In this document: positions 1-10,136 of the stretch, piece after piece | Numbering within the stretch: position 1 is the stretch's first letter | Layout of the letters: each line of letters opens with the position of its first letter | NCBI GenBank assembly: GCA_963924555.1 | Contig: OZ004586.1 | Span: forward strand, 434,001-498,000 | Length of the DNA: 64,000 nucleotides | Source of the DNA: Crambe crambe | Taxonomy: Eukaryota; Porifera; Demospongiae; Poecilosclerida; Crambeidae | Direction of reading: 5' to 3' | The notes under the pieces: model-generated | What the model was told of the DNA's origin: nothing | Seen by the model: the letters and a program-made list of their open reading frames with translations, nothing else | Database searches by the model: none | Translations under genes and position numbers: made by a program

Positions 1-357
1 CTCGAGGTGATTGACTTGGTGCTTGTCGACTAGATACTGTACTATGTTGAGATGACCTTTTAGAGCTGCTTCGTGTAATGGTGTCATTCCAAGTCGACCC
101 AACGCCGCAGGGTTGCATAGTTCACTTTCGATCAGGTACTCGAATATTTCCAATCTTCCAAAGTGAGCTGCTAGATGTAGTGGTGTATGATTGTCTACAT
201 CTTTAGTTAAGGGGTTGAGTCCCTTTTTGATCAAATGCTTCACTTCTTCCAGGTCTCCTTTTGCGGAAGCATGATGCAACAAGTTCTGCTTGGTGGTGGT
301 TTCTGCTGAGACTATCATGTCCAGTTGTGGGTCCTTCAAGTCTCTCCCAACATAGTC

Positions 358-1027
358 CTGTCATGTGAGAGAAGGAAAATTCTCATTCTAGTACTAACAT
401 AACAGCAATAATACAATACATGGAAATTTAATTAATCAACTGTAACCATGAGTATTAGGTGGGAGTAAAATTAATTATGCTCCAATTCTACTAGTCTATA
501 GGTTCTCCTTGGAAACAGACTTTGAAGAGGTGATTATCCTCTGACCTGATCCTCCATCCGGAGCAAGAACTGCGTTTCTCTTCCCAGCTAGCTAGCTAGC
601 TAGCTAATCTCGTGTGGCCAGACCTTTCTAAGACTAGTAGAAGTTCTGCTGGTCCACTACAAATCACTCTTCCCAAAACCAGTTGGACAGACATACAAAT
701 ACTTTGTAGGCAGACCTGATGAGCCAAGCCCATGAGGCAAACCCAACATCTCCAAGAGAAAGCATCATTGGTAGCCTCGTAGGTAGCCTACCTTATCTGT
801 AGCTGAAGCTGGAGAAGCACCTTCAGCAGTTGCCAGTGCAGTAGAAATAAGGTCCAGCCCAATTATTGTGATGTTTACGTATCCTAAAATTTTATCTCCT
901 ACATACAGTGTGTTGTCTTGAATTTCATTACATGGTTACATATATACATACCAAGCGTAATGTAAATAAGGCGTTTCTTCCCTGAGTACCTCAGCGCTTC
1001 ACTGCCATCATGGATCTCTAAAGCAAC
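358..1027. other. ANK1 intron, no gene seen
   Basis: Intron sequence just upstream of the ANK1 ankyrin exon. The first 120 bases resemble the equivalent intron of the other ANK copies. There is a short AGCT microsatellite at about 587-605. Bases 960-1027 and 1077-1110 match a second copy at about 4,850-4,920 (shared text around CATCATGGATCTCTAAAG). I see no coding signal. Confidence 0.5.
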
Positions 1028-1076
1028 TAGTCTGGCATAGCCGCCTCTCGTGCAAAGGGTCGGCTACGCCAGACTA
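1028..1076. mobile_element. 49-bp MITE with TAGTCTGGC termini and 9-bp target duplication
   Basis: The termini are inverted (TAGTCTGGCATAGCCG and CGGCTACGCCAGACTA). It is flanked by direct repeats TAAAGCAAC at 1019-1027 and 1077-1085. The related sequence near 4,900 lacks the insert, which serves as the empty site. Confidence 0.75.
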
Positions 1077-1734
1077 TAAAGCAACTTCGTCCTTCTTCAA
1101 TTTTTGCAAAATGCTGAGTGTGCATTCTCACGCATGCTTGTCCTTGAAAAAAATCTCACTGGAGTGTTAATTTTACACCAAAGGTTAGAATTATACAAGC
1201 CTGCTGGTAATCCAAACAGAGTCGTTTGGTGGTGGGCGTCCCGTGATGGATCGGAGCAGATGGTGTCTTCTAGGCTCTGTAGATGATTGCTGATATTGGG
1301 GAAAGTTCGGGAGATGTATGACCACTTGCTCATCAAGCCATGGGAGTATGCAGCATAGGCGGCATGGGGCTGGGAAGCGGCAATGTTGGAGAGCACTTTC
1401 AGTTCTTTTGTTCATAGGTTCACCTTGCCCTTGATTGGTGTGCCAAGGGTTGTCTCGAGGTAAGGCCAGCCATTGGAAGTGATCATAATCTTGGTATCTC
1501 CAAAGACTGATTTAAAATAGTCAGGCTTGATTTGCATAGTAACCAAATGATGGGCCGTGCTTCTCAATATCAGGATCGAAGGCAAGATAACTTCCCTGTA
1601 GCTGCTCTATCATTGGCATACCATGTTTGATCGACTGAATCTGAAAGCTTGGATATCAAAGGTACTGTGGTGATCGCGTAGAACGGTATTGCTAATGGAT
1701 CACATTGTGTGGTACCCTTTTGTGAGTAGAGCAC

Positions 1735-2196
1735 TGTGGAGGGACAGCCTCACATGAACCTCCTGTGTGTATGTGTGTGCGTGTATGTGTTTGTTCATCA
1801 TTATTCTGTTCTGTGTCTGTCATCCTTTATTCATTATCACTTGTATGTGTTTATATGTGTGTTTATCGTTATTCTAAGTATTATTGTTCTGTCCTTTATT
1901 CATTGTCACATGTATGTGTTTAGCCTATTCTTTTTGTCACCCTTCCAGTGTGTGTTCTAGAAGTTTCTGTGTTAGAGTGTGAATGTTACTGTTTAGCCAT
2001 CTGTGGACTTAGTATAAAAGGAACAGTTTGTGTCAGTTGTGTGTCCTCTGTTTTAGTCTTGTATTTATCTATAAGAAGATTTCTTACCTACACTCAGTGT
2101 AAAACCTGCAGCTGTAGCTAGCTAAGACAGGACCTGGTGGCAGCATACTAATCCTACTGGTGGCAGAGTGACTAACCCCTCAATCATCCCATCACA
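1735..2196. mobile_element. LTR-like insertion (TG...CA ends, 5-bp target duplication) inside the RT relic
   Basis: It begins TGTGGAGGGACAG and ends ATCCCATCACA, and is bracketed by AGCAC at 1730-1734 and 2197-2201. A TATA-like box (TATAAAAGG) lies near 2016. Two TGGTGGCAG motifs, reminiscent of Ty3/gypsy primer sites, lie near its right end. Removing it and one target copy rejoins the RT reading frame exactly (GEVL to YSQKGTTQ), which supports the boundaries. It could be a solo LTR or a short non-autonomous LTR element. Confidence 0.65.
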
Positions 2197-2979
2197 AGCA
2201 CCTCACCATCAATGTACAATTCACTGTTGTCTCTGTAGGCATTAATCAGAATTGTGGAGAAGGAAGGACAGAATGTCTCACATTGTGAAGGGCTGTCATC
2301 CTATTGATGAAATTGAACGCATTGCTGGCATCTACCAGCAGAGCGGCCTCCGAACCTTGCTGCCTCACAGCCCACGCACATCTGAAGACCACCAGCAGCA
2401 TCTATGATGTCATCCTTGACTACTGTTAGTGTAGCCTTAGCAATTATCCTTTGAGCGGTGTCTCCAATGCCAATTGGCCTCACACCTGGGCATTTGTCAA
2501 GGGCAATCATTCAATTTGCCAGCATAGGGATAAAGCCTTAGGATCAACATAGGTGGTACACAGGTGCTTGGCTGAGGCATAGCAGAGTGATGAAGAGGAG
2601 GCCTTGAAAGCGGTGCACAGTCTTCTCCATGCATGTGCATCTAGGCTGCGGCACCAGTAGTTCATAAGGCAGTAGAGCAAATCAGGCCGGCATCCAATCT
2701 GTCAAAAACAACTGGGTGAGGCTGTGGTGGCAAGTCAGCTGGTGATCAGCTGGTGAGGCGCTCTGACCCAAAGGGTGTTTAGTCTTGAAGATATCTTTTA
2801 CAGACGTGCCTGCATCGGCCCCTGACTCTATCATATGATCAAGGTGGAGCACATCCCCTTTCCTGTTGTTGGAAAGTAGATCGAGTGCTGTGTGTGTTTT
2901 CACATTGAACATCAGGTTGGCAAATCTGCATGCCAGGTTGGATTCAGATTGCCTTAGCCGCGGCTTATAGGTAAATGCT

Positions 2980-3405
2980 CAGTGGCGTAACTAGGCTTGA
3001 TCGAGGGGGGTTCACAAAATCTCCGCACACTTGCGCATGGAAATATTTTTGCCTGGCCATGCCCACTTTTGACTAACTGCACCCTTTTTTGGACTACTGC
3101 GCCCACTTGATGGTGGTTATTTTTTTTTTGAATTAAAGAGTGGTATACATAATATCTAACCACTACATAGCCAAAATTCTCTACCGTATAAGGCAGAGAT
3201 AGGCAGTGGCTCTGGAATAGCTAGTGGCTGGATAAAAACAAAAGGGTTTTAAAAACATTTTATTGTTTCCAAACCACAAATTCTTCAAGGCTACCACCTA
3301 TCCCTGCCTGATGCAAGATAATTGTTCCGCAAACTACAGGTTAGGCGATGACTAGGTGAAGGGGGGTTCACATGCAACCTGTGAACAATAGTAGTTACGC
3401 CCCGG
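2980..3405. mobile_element. 426-bp MITE inside the RT relic
   Basis: The termini CAGTGGCGTAACTA and TAGTTACGCCCCGG are imperfect inverted repeats, flanked by ATGCT at 2975-2979 and 3406-3410. Excising it joins two open stretches of the retroelement reading frame. It contains no gene. Confidence 0.6.
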
Positions 3406-4129
3406 ATGCTGTTGGATGGCTCTCCCCTCCTCAACAAGTGATTCCAGGTCTCCTTCCTTCCATGTCTTAAGGCGTCACTCCAGGCAAGCAATAAGCTCCT
3501 TCGGTTTGGATCTACAATGGGGTTCTGTAAGACTAGAAGTGGTAAGACAATGGTAGCTCTCAGGGCAACACACTTCAGAGCAGACGCATCTGCAAAAGCT
3601 GAAAAAAGTCTACAACCAGTGACCTGCCGGCATTGCCCGAGGGGATCCTGAAACAGTTCTTCCTCCAGTGAACTAACTTGTCATACGTGGTCTGTAGTTC
3701 TTTACTGAAGCTCTCAGCATCCCTTTCACCCCAGGCGAAGTTTGGTGCAGCCATAGGAGTGAACTTTGGCAGGGTAACCATGTCATGGGCATAAATTAGG
3801 AGAAATTGCAGAGTTGGTAAGGGCTTCACTCGCAGTAACAGTGTTGGTGGCCTATTGGTTGGTAGAGGACACAGAGGACCCAGTGTAGGGGGCCAAAGTA
3901 ACTAATGATGGAATTGTGGTGGTTGCTGGCAATGACTGGCTGGAACAGCTGTTTGTAGAGGCTTTGGGGGCAGCAAAAGTGTTCTTACAGGTTCCTAGCT
4001 TGCTTGGTAGGCAATTAATACACGACTTCCCAGCCTTTACACCTTTACACGACCCGGACCTGTTGCACTTACAGCACGCCATGAAGCTCAAGCCTCGTTC
4101 CCCCCCCCCCTGATTCCAGAAAACTGGGG

Positions 4130-4480
4130 TATACCACATAATGCCTGCTAATACACACTGCTTAGCAGAGTCTCATCTCTGTCTGCAATTAAGGCTTGAG
4201 AAAGCTCGTGTTCTTATATTGTATGGTAAAGATTGTCAACATGAGACGGTAGTATACAATATGCACAGTCCAAAATGAAGTAGAGTTAGGTGCTCTTCAG
4301 GTGAGTATCTAGTCAGCTTTACTATCATCAGTAATTGTACCACTGTCTCCATGTTGACAATCAATCTAAGAACACGTGCAAGTGGAGTTCTTTAGCTTTC
4401 TCCTGTAGCGGCAAGCCTTGATTGCAGACAGAGATGAGAGACTTTGTTAAGTAGTGTGTACAGGCATTATATGGTTCAGG
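4130..4480. repeat. Long inverted repeat; third partial copy at about 4,965-5,085
   Basis: The left arm (about 4,130-4,250) and the right arm (about 4,335-4,480) are imperfect reverse complements. Both contain CTCATCTCTGTCTGCAAT followed by a GGCTTG core. The third copy at 4,965-5,085 is in the same orientation as the right arm. It looks like a foldback or MITE-type element. Around it, 4,482-4,965 shows no gene, only the duplicate of the 960-1,110 sequence. Confidence 0.55.
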
Positions 4481-5164
4481 TGAGTATCTAGTCAGCTTTA
4501 ACTATCATCTCTTATTAATAGCTAACAAAAAGCAGCTAGGTCATAATCAGCTGCTTATATTATGGAAATGTTTATCAGGTTATGGTCTTCCAGCTTCATA
4601 TTTTATCAGGTTATGGCCTTTCTTGGGATATTAGTGAGAGAGTAGAGTTTACTTACTTGCAAAATAATGATCAAAATAATTATTGCCTTGACAGCTTGAC
4701 ACCTCTGTAATGTAAAAAAGCATTATGAAGTAAACTCTTATTGCCTACTTGGTATGTGGTCAACTCTTGAAAAAAAATACATACAGTACCAAGTAGAAGG
4801 GAAAGAAGGAAATACGTAATGTTATGTAATCTAAATAAATAATCAAAGCGCGTTTCTTCCCTGCATACCATAGCCTTGCTGTCATCATGGATCTCTAAAG
4901 TACCTTCGTCCTTCTCCATGCTATTAACTTAGAGCGCCCTTTGTTTTTGACTGCACATCAAGTTAGAAATTGTACTACCGTCTCCATGTTGATGATCTTT
5001 ACCAGCAGAGTTGTTTAGTTTTCTCACCTGTAGCAGCAAGCCTTGATTGCAGACAGAGATGAGACTCTGCTAGCCAGAGTGAGTACGTGCACTTCTTGTG
5101 GCCATCACTGTCACTTCAATTGCGAGGTTGCAAAAAATATACCTCTCATAGTAAGAAATCTGTA

Positions 5165-5450
5165 ATTCATACAATGTAGGCTGTTCTGGAGATAGGCCCA
5201 AGGGCACTGGTGCCAGTGATGATTACTGTGTGTCTGGAGGTAGGCCTGTGCCAGTGATGATTACTCTGTAAGCCATTCTGGGTGCCAGTAGGCAGTTCTG
5301 GAGATAGGCCCAAGGGCACTGGTGCCAGTGATGGTTAATCTGTAGGCTATTCTGGAGGGGCACTGGTGCCAGTAGGCAGTTCTGGACATAGGCCCAAGGG
5401 AGTTACTCTGTAGGCTGCTCTGGAGGGCACTGGGATCTCTGAGGGTAATA
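5165..5450. repeat. Imperfect minisatellite
   Basis: A variable unit is repeated irregularly: GTTCTGGAGATAGGCCCAAG followed by GGCACTGGTGCCAGT and TGATTACTCTGTAGGC. The open frames across it are by-products of the repeat. Confidence 0.65.
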
Positions 5451-5854
5451 ACTGTATGTGATAAACTAGTTTTCCTCTTCTTGCAGGCCATCCATCTGAG
5501 CCTTATCAATTTTTATGCAGGTTGAATAATGCCATATTACTTAACTTCCCCCACTAGCACCACAAGACCAAAGATGACTTCCTACCCACCATACCCACCA
5601 TATCCTATAACTTACTATTGTAACATAAATAACATGCTTGGTATGTCGGTTACACTTGGAAACGAAAATGCACAAATTCATGTGAAAAACCAGTGCATGT
5701 GCAAGCAGTAGATAATATAAGGCCTGGGTATGAGGAGCAAATTGTTTTTTTTTTTATGCTCAAAATTTATCAGCACAATTTATAGTTCTGTCTAGTCTTT
5801 CAAAATAATTTCTCTATAGAAAAGCGATAAACCCTTTCATAAGCTGTGTAGATG

Positions 5855-5921
5855 TAGTCTCACATAGCCAGACCTGATTCTTTCCTTTTTCTTGGGGGCG
5901 GGGTCTGGCTATGCGAGACTA
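5855..5921. mobile_element. 67-bp MITE with TAGTCTCAC termini and 9-bp target duplication
   Basis: Inverted termini TAGTCTCACATAGCCAGACC and GGTCTGGCTATGCGAGACTA, flanked by GTGTAGATG at 5846-5854 and 5922-5930. The paralogous introns of other ANK copies (for example near 13,755 and 45,718) have a single GTGTAGATG and no insert. It belongs to the same family as the element at 1028-1076. Confidence 0.8.
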
Positions 5922-7121
5922 GTGTAGATGAGAGGACTCTCTTGAAAAGGGAAGACAATGCAGAAAGGTCTGCTCAGTTATGCCCTAAAAATTGTTATAC
6001 CTAGCTAAATGTAAAAAGAATATGCTACATCATTCATTCATCCATCCCTAAATATTGATAGAACTAGCTATTAGCATGTTGATGCTTTTACTTTAGGGGA
6101 ACGATGATTTTAATACCCTTACCTTAAGAACAGCCATTTCCCCCAATAGAGAGAGGACGGAAGAGGTAGGGTCTGGGTAGGAGAAGAGATATCAGATGAC
6201 CTCTAATACCAATGGATAGAACTCACTTTTTCCCTTATCACTTGTGACCTGAGAAGAAAGATGGAAATTTTGGACAGTAGAGGCAGCAGATTCTTGATAT
6301 TGAGTTTTCAGTTGACCTGTTAAAGTAACAATGAGAATTGATCATGATATACTTAATAGTTAGCTAATCTTTACCTTGTGCAATCTTTTGAGCGAGTTCT
6401 TCATGACCAATAGTTCTGAGTGCTTTCATCAAGCTCTCCCAGGTGGGTTTACCACTCTCCTTCATCACATTATCTTGCTGATTGAGCCAAGCCAAAACCA
6501 ATCCTTCACATAGTGAATCAGATGTCATTCTATCCATGGTGGGGTAGCGGAGTCCCAGAGCCCCACCCAATGATTTCAAGTCTTTTAAAAGTAGATCTTC
6601 CAAACATTGAGTGACTTTGAAATGGTCATCAACTTTTAGTTGTGCTACAAAACAAGAAAAGAAAAGAAAGAAAATGGATGGGATCACCAACAAGCACTGG
6701 ATAAAGAAAGCAGGAGTGTCTAGTTATCACTAAAGGAAGTTGGAAAAGCCATGTAGGTGGGAATAAAAACACAGCTACATACCTTTGAGGGTTTTTCCAG
6801 CTTCTTTCATGCTTGAAATCCTGGAAATGATTTCACTAGATCTATGGCAACTATTATTATGGGATAAATTGTTTATTCTAGATCAGATCTTCAACGAGCC
6901 ACCTCCAAGATGTTTGAATTTCCTAAGACTGGATAGTTTATCGTAGTATTTCAGGAGACAGGAAGAAAATAAAGGGCGTGGTGAAAGTCGGGAGATTCCC
7001 TTAAGACCATTTTTGTCGGGGGTGTGTAGTCACATGATACCGTAGAAGGTATGATGTTCCTTACCTAAAAATCGTTCTTACGTAGGGCGGAAGCTTCGAA
7101 GCTGGCTAGCTGTATTGAAGA

Positions 7122-7196
7122 ATGCCTTCTAGTTGCTGTGCAATAGGCTGCACTAAGCGGTACAGCAAAGAAAAAGGACAGATTCCTATCAATTAA
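7122..7196 (+). pseudogene. THAP zinc-finger start fragment
   Basis: An ATG-initiated stretch of 24 codons, MPSSCCAIGCTKRYSKEKGQ and onward, followed by a stop. The Met-Pro-x-x-Cys-x-x-x-Gly-Cys start is typical of THAP domains, which occur in P-element-like transposases and in host regulators. The rest of the domain is not visible downstream, so I regard it as a broken relic just upstream of the ANK1 5' flank. I see nothing else recognisable in 6,811-7,390. Confidence 0.45.
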
Positions 7197-7391
7197 AATC
7201 TTCAAACTGGATGCTTGGCCACTTAAACATCATCAATCCACTTAGCTCCAGGTACCATATGGATCAGGCAAGTCTTCTTTGTCAATCTTGAGCTTTTCAG
7301 CATACCTTCTTTCTTTTTTTTTCTTTTTTTATTTTTTAATATATATATATTTTTTTATAACAGCAACAGTAATAAGTATTGGATGAAGAAG

Positions 7392-7634
7392 TCAGTTAGA
7401 TGATACCATCCACCCAGGGAGAGTGAGTTGGAAGGCGATTAAGCCAAAGGGTGGCATTACCCCTCCAGAGGGCCACAGATAGTCTCTGAAAAAGATGACG
7501 AATAGTTTCTCCCGGTGGTGAACCAGTTCTCTGCCCCAGGAGGCGGCCAATTCTTGAAATGGTAAGGGCAGCCTCCTCACTCCAGCCTCCCAGCGACTCC
7601 ACCACAAGGGGGACTTCTTTCTAGAGAAGTACAA
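7392..7634 (-). pseudogene. C-terminal fragment of the same RT-element family
   Basis: Minus-strand translation gives VESLGGWSEEAALTISRIGR, then HLFQRLSVALWRGNATLWLN. I recognise this as the usual end of the polyprotein family whose other parts lie at 1.1-4.1 kb. It lies upstream of that copy in the element's own direction, so it is a separate insertion fragment. Confidence 0.5.
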
Positions 7635-8061
7635 TAGGATCGCGTAAAATGCTCTGATACAGGCATCTATAGCTTGCTCTCTGAAAAATAATATTACTAT
7701 GTATTAGCTGCCATTGTTTCTTGCATGCCCTACACAACATGGGACTAGCGCGCGCCCTAGCTAATCGCGTGGGTGGGTCTATCACGTGAACTGATGAGTC
7801 ACACCCCCGGTCTATACGCATAATAATATGTACGTGGTGAAATATTCAGATCATATCGATATGAACCCTGGCACAGCCGACCCTTTACCAAAGAGTCTTC
7901 AGAGTGTTGTGTACGTCAAGATCAGATCAGTGAACTTATTAAAATATTAGCTTCGTGCCCACTGAAATACCGAAGCAGCTATTTTGTACTTTGTCCCCCT
8001 TAAATCAAATCCTAAATGCAGGCCCCTGAGTAACTGTTTAGTATGTAAAGATTCTCTCTCT

Positions 8062-9571
8062 CTGACGGAAGTCTTCGACTGCTGGTTATAAAGCGGCAGT
8101 ATGCCTTATGCTCAGTGCCACTACCCCTTTGAGAACACCTTTCCTGCTGAGTTTATCGCTGAAGGGATATATCAGAGGCGAGGATGGTTCTACACTCCTC
8201 CACTGCACTCTTAAGAACCTCATCATCAATGGTCTTGTTTTGGCCAGGTATGTTATGGTGGAACTGATAGTGGGGGTGTGGTTAGAAGATAGTGGGCGTA
8301 TACATGTGGACATGTTGCCAAATTATGGGACCAGAGAAAAGTGTCCTAATTAAAGGGGTATCCTCATTTTAGGGATCATTAAGTGTCCTGATTAGAGGTC
8401 CCCTCTATAGAAGACGTCCTGATTAGAGATGCCTTTTATAGAAAGTGTCCTTTGAGGTACCCTCTCTCTGTATAGTGATGGACAGAAGATGAGTAAGCAT
8501 CTGAAGAACTACCCAGACCCTGTGAACGTGGTGAATAAGTTTGATGCAGATGCCCTCCGTCTCTACCTGGTGAACTCTCCCGTGGTCAGGGCAGAGACGC
8601 TCAAGTTCAAGGAGTCAGGTGTGAAGGACGTGGTGAAGGACGTATTCCTCCCTTGGTTCAATCCTTATAGGTTCCTTATGCAGAATGTTGAGAGACTCAA
8701 GGAGGTGTGGCTCGATCATTGCCAAGCTTGACCTGTTTATATCATTTAGGAGGACAGAGTGTCCTTTGAATGCAAGGAGGACTTTACTCCCACCAACATT
8801 ATGGATTGATGGATCCTCAATTTCACCCAGTCTCTCATCACCTGTCAGAGATGAAATGGTCAGTAAGTGATTGGGGAAGGGGAGGTGGTGGTGAGGGAGT
8901 GGGGTGGGAGGGGGATGTGAGGTGTAAGAAAGGAAGGGGTGGTATGTTATTGGAAAAGATTGTGTGGACGTGCTATAATGTTGTTCGGTTCCAATAATAA
9001 TAATAATAGTCTCTTTTGATTCTCTGCCCCACGGAGTACCATCTCTACACTGTCATGCCAAGACTCGTCAAGTTCATAGAACAACTCACCAACTGGTATG
9101 TCCGCTTCAACAGAAAAAGAATCAAGGTGAGTACTCGTCCTCATGTGACCATGCTAAAGGCCCTCTATTGGGAACAGCCAGATGAAATATCACACAAGCT
9201 GATAAATCCCTAATGAATTCTTGCATCTCATAGCATTATTACTAACTTTGAAAGAAGAGTACCTCTCCAATCAGGTCTAGTTCCTTCCAATAACTACAAT
9301 AAGATCCAAAAACTGAGAAAGAAGGTAAAAATGGAGATATTACTTACAAACTTGAAAGTTTTGATGGATTTTCCCACTTTAGGCGGGCTTTCAGCCTTGT
9401 GACACAGTGGTAGTGATTTGGGAGGAACTGGGAGAGTTGAAACAGGCCCACACACTCAGGAACGTCATCGGACAGTACAAAGACCACATTGAGGGAACAA
9501 CCAAGGGTCCCATAGTGCAAAGGTCATCCAAAACTGACCTCAGCAATGTGATGGCTAAAGATGAACAAAAG
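8062..9571 (+). pseudogene. IARS1: IARS fragment I (isoleucyl-tRNA synthetase, 3'-half exons)
   Basis: Exons recognised: catalytic-core exon 8062-8247 (EVFDCW box, then an FIAEG-type segment and LIINGLVLA); KMSKS-loop exon 8476-8704 (GQKMSKHLKNYPDP, DADALRLYLVNSPVVRAE, FLPWF); 8752-8866; anticodon-binding exon about 9032-9125 (YHLYTVMPRLVKFIEQLTNW); a stump at 9297-9327; and a C-terminal exon 9383-9571. Lesions: TAA in the first exon, loss of the ENKKPF part, a TGA in the third exon, the fourth acceptor CAG changed to CGG, and the exons between 9,130 and 9,297 replaced by inverted intron sequence. IARS charges tRNA-Ile in the cytosol; this copy cannot. Confidence 0.85.
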
Positions 9572-9674
9572 GTGAGAAATTGATAGTGGACATTAGGATA
9601 CAATTGAGAACAATTATTTACAATTATTTTTCAATTGCTGTAGATCAAAGGACTAAATGGAGCATCACTTAAGG

Positions 9675-9865
9675 TGAGTCCTGATTAGAGGTATCCTTTA
9701 GAGGTGTCCTTTAGAAGTGTCCTGATTAGAGGTGTCCTTTAGAGGTGTCCTTTAGAAGTGTCCTGATTAGAGGTGTCCTGATTAGAGGTATCCTTTAGAA
9801 GTGTCCTGATTAGAAGTGTCCTGATTAGAGGTGTCCTTTAGAAGCATTTTGATTATGTGCCTCAA
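9675..9865. repeat. Minisatellite GTCCTGATTAGAGGT / GTCCTTTAGAAGT
   Basis: A tandem array of two interleaved 13-15 bp units in the IARS downstream intron. The same units recur at 8,330-8,470, 26,330-26,470, 28,370-28,575, 29,150-29,350, 50,165-50,320, 52,640-52,910 and 53,520-53,570, always in IARS-derived introns. Confidence 0.8.
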
Positions 9866-10136
9866 GGTACCTCATTAATAAGCACACAGTTAAATTAGGT
9901 CAATGGATCATTAATAATTTATACACACAGAGAGAGAGAGAGCTAGAAATGACTGCTGGTCACTGGTCATTTCCCAACCACTTCTTGGAAAATGACCAAC
10001 TAAATTTAAGTATTGCAGGATAAGGAATGTCCGACCTAATGACCAATCGAGTTCTACCTCTGCACACAGACTCTCAACAGACTTTCTTAATTAAAGATAT
10101 CCTAAATTGAAGTTCTATTGTCTCCATTTTGTTCAG

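Larger units (their letters stand above)
1097..4139 (-). pseudogene. Reverse-transcriptase retroelement relic interrupted by two insertions
   Basis: Read on the minus strand, pieces in several frames line up into one degraded polyprotein. It starts with a Cys-rich stretch at 3852-4139 (CCKCNRSGSCKG, then KAGKSCINCLPSKLG). A segment at 3575-3829 (FAWGERDAESFSKEL) and one at 3416-3575 (WSDALRHGRKETWNHLLRRG) follow. The RT region is at 2203-2912 (IALDKCPGVRPIGIGDTAQR, then LLVDASNAFNFINRM) and continues at 1440-1729 (GTTQCDPLAIPFYAI, with a decayed catalytic box WYANDRAA). The C-terminal piece is at 1097-1396 (SQPHAAYAAYSHGLMSKW). Frameshifts and stops are frequent. The family is one I know only as an RT-type element common in marine invertebrates; I cannot assign its clade. 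Confidence 0.75.
1..6810 (-). pseudogene. ANK1: degraded death-domain/ankyrin gene, 2A and central domain lost, cut by left window edge
   Basis: Exons on the minus strand: exon 1 at 6783-6810 (MKEAGKTLK, donor intact); remnant of the 2A exon at about 6675-6729 (VITRHSCFLYPVLVGD, then it breaks off before the 2A motif and has no donor); death domain 6375-6644; a fused linker/central exon 6227-6316; a short acidic exon 6123-6172; ankyrin exon 1-357, open to the window edge. The 90-nt fused exon joins the linker (QLKTQYQESAASTV) in frame to the last residues of the central exon, so about 235 central residues are deleted. The acidic exon's usual acceptor AG is now AT, but an upstream AG would give an open 50-nt exon in the correct phase. 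The 5.7-kb intron before the ankyrin exon is full of retroelement debris. It may be a dead gene or a short leaderless variant. Confidence 0.55.

Noticed and set aside
1..6. The window begins with a CTCGAG restriction site
   Set aside because: It could suggest a clone end, but the ankyrin exon continues naturally through it and one hexamer is not evidence.
1736..1960. Plus-strand open frame rich in Cys, Val, Phe (74 codons)
   Set aside because: It lies inside the LTR-like insertion in TG-rich sequence, with no domain and no splice context.
8489..8731. IARS KMSKS-loop exon as a stand-alone gene
   Set aside because: It has clear splice ends (TATAG before, AAGGAG then GTGTGG after) and is one exon of a larger synthetase, so it is annotated within the fragment.
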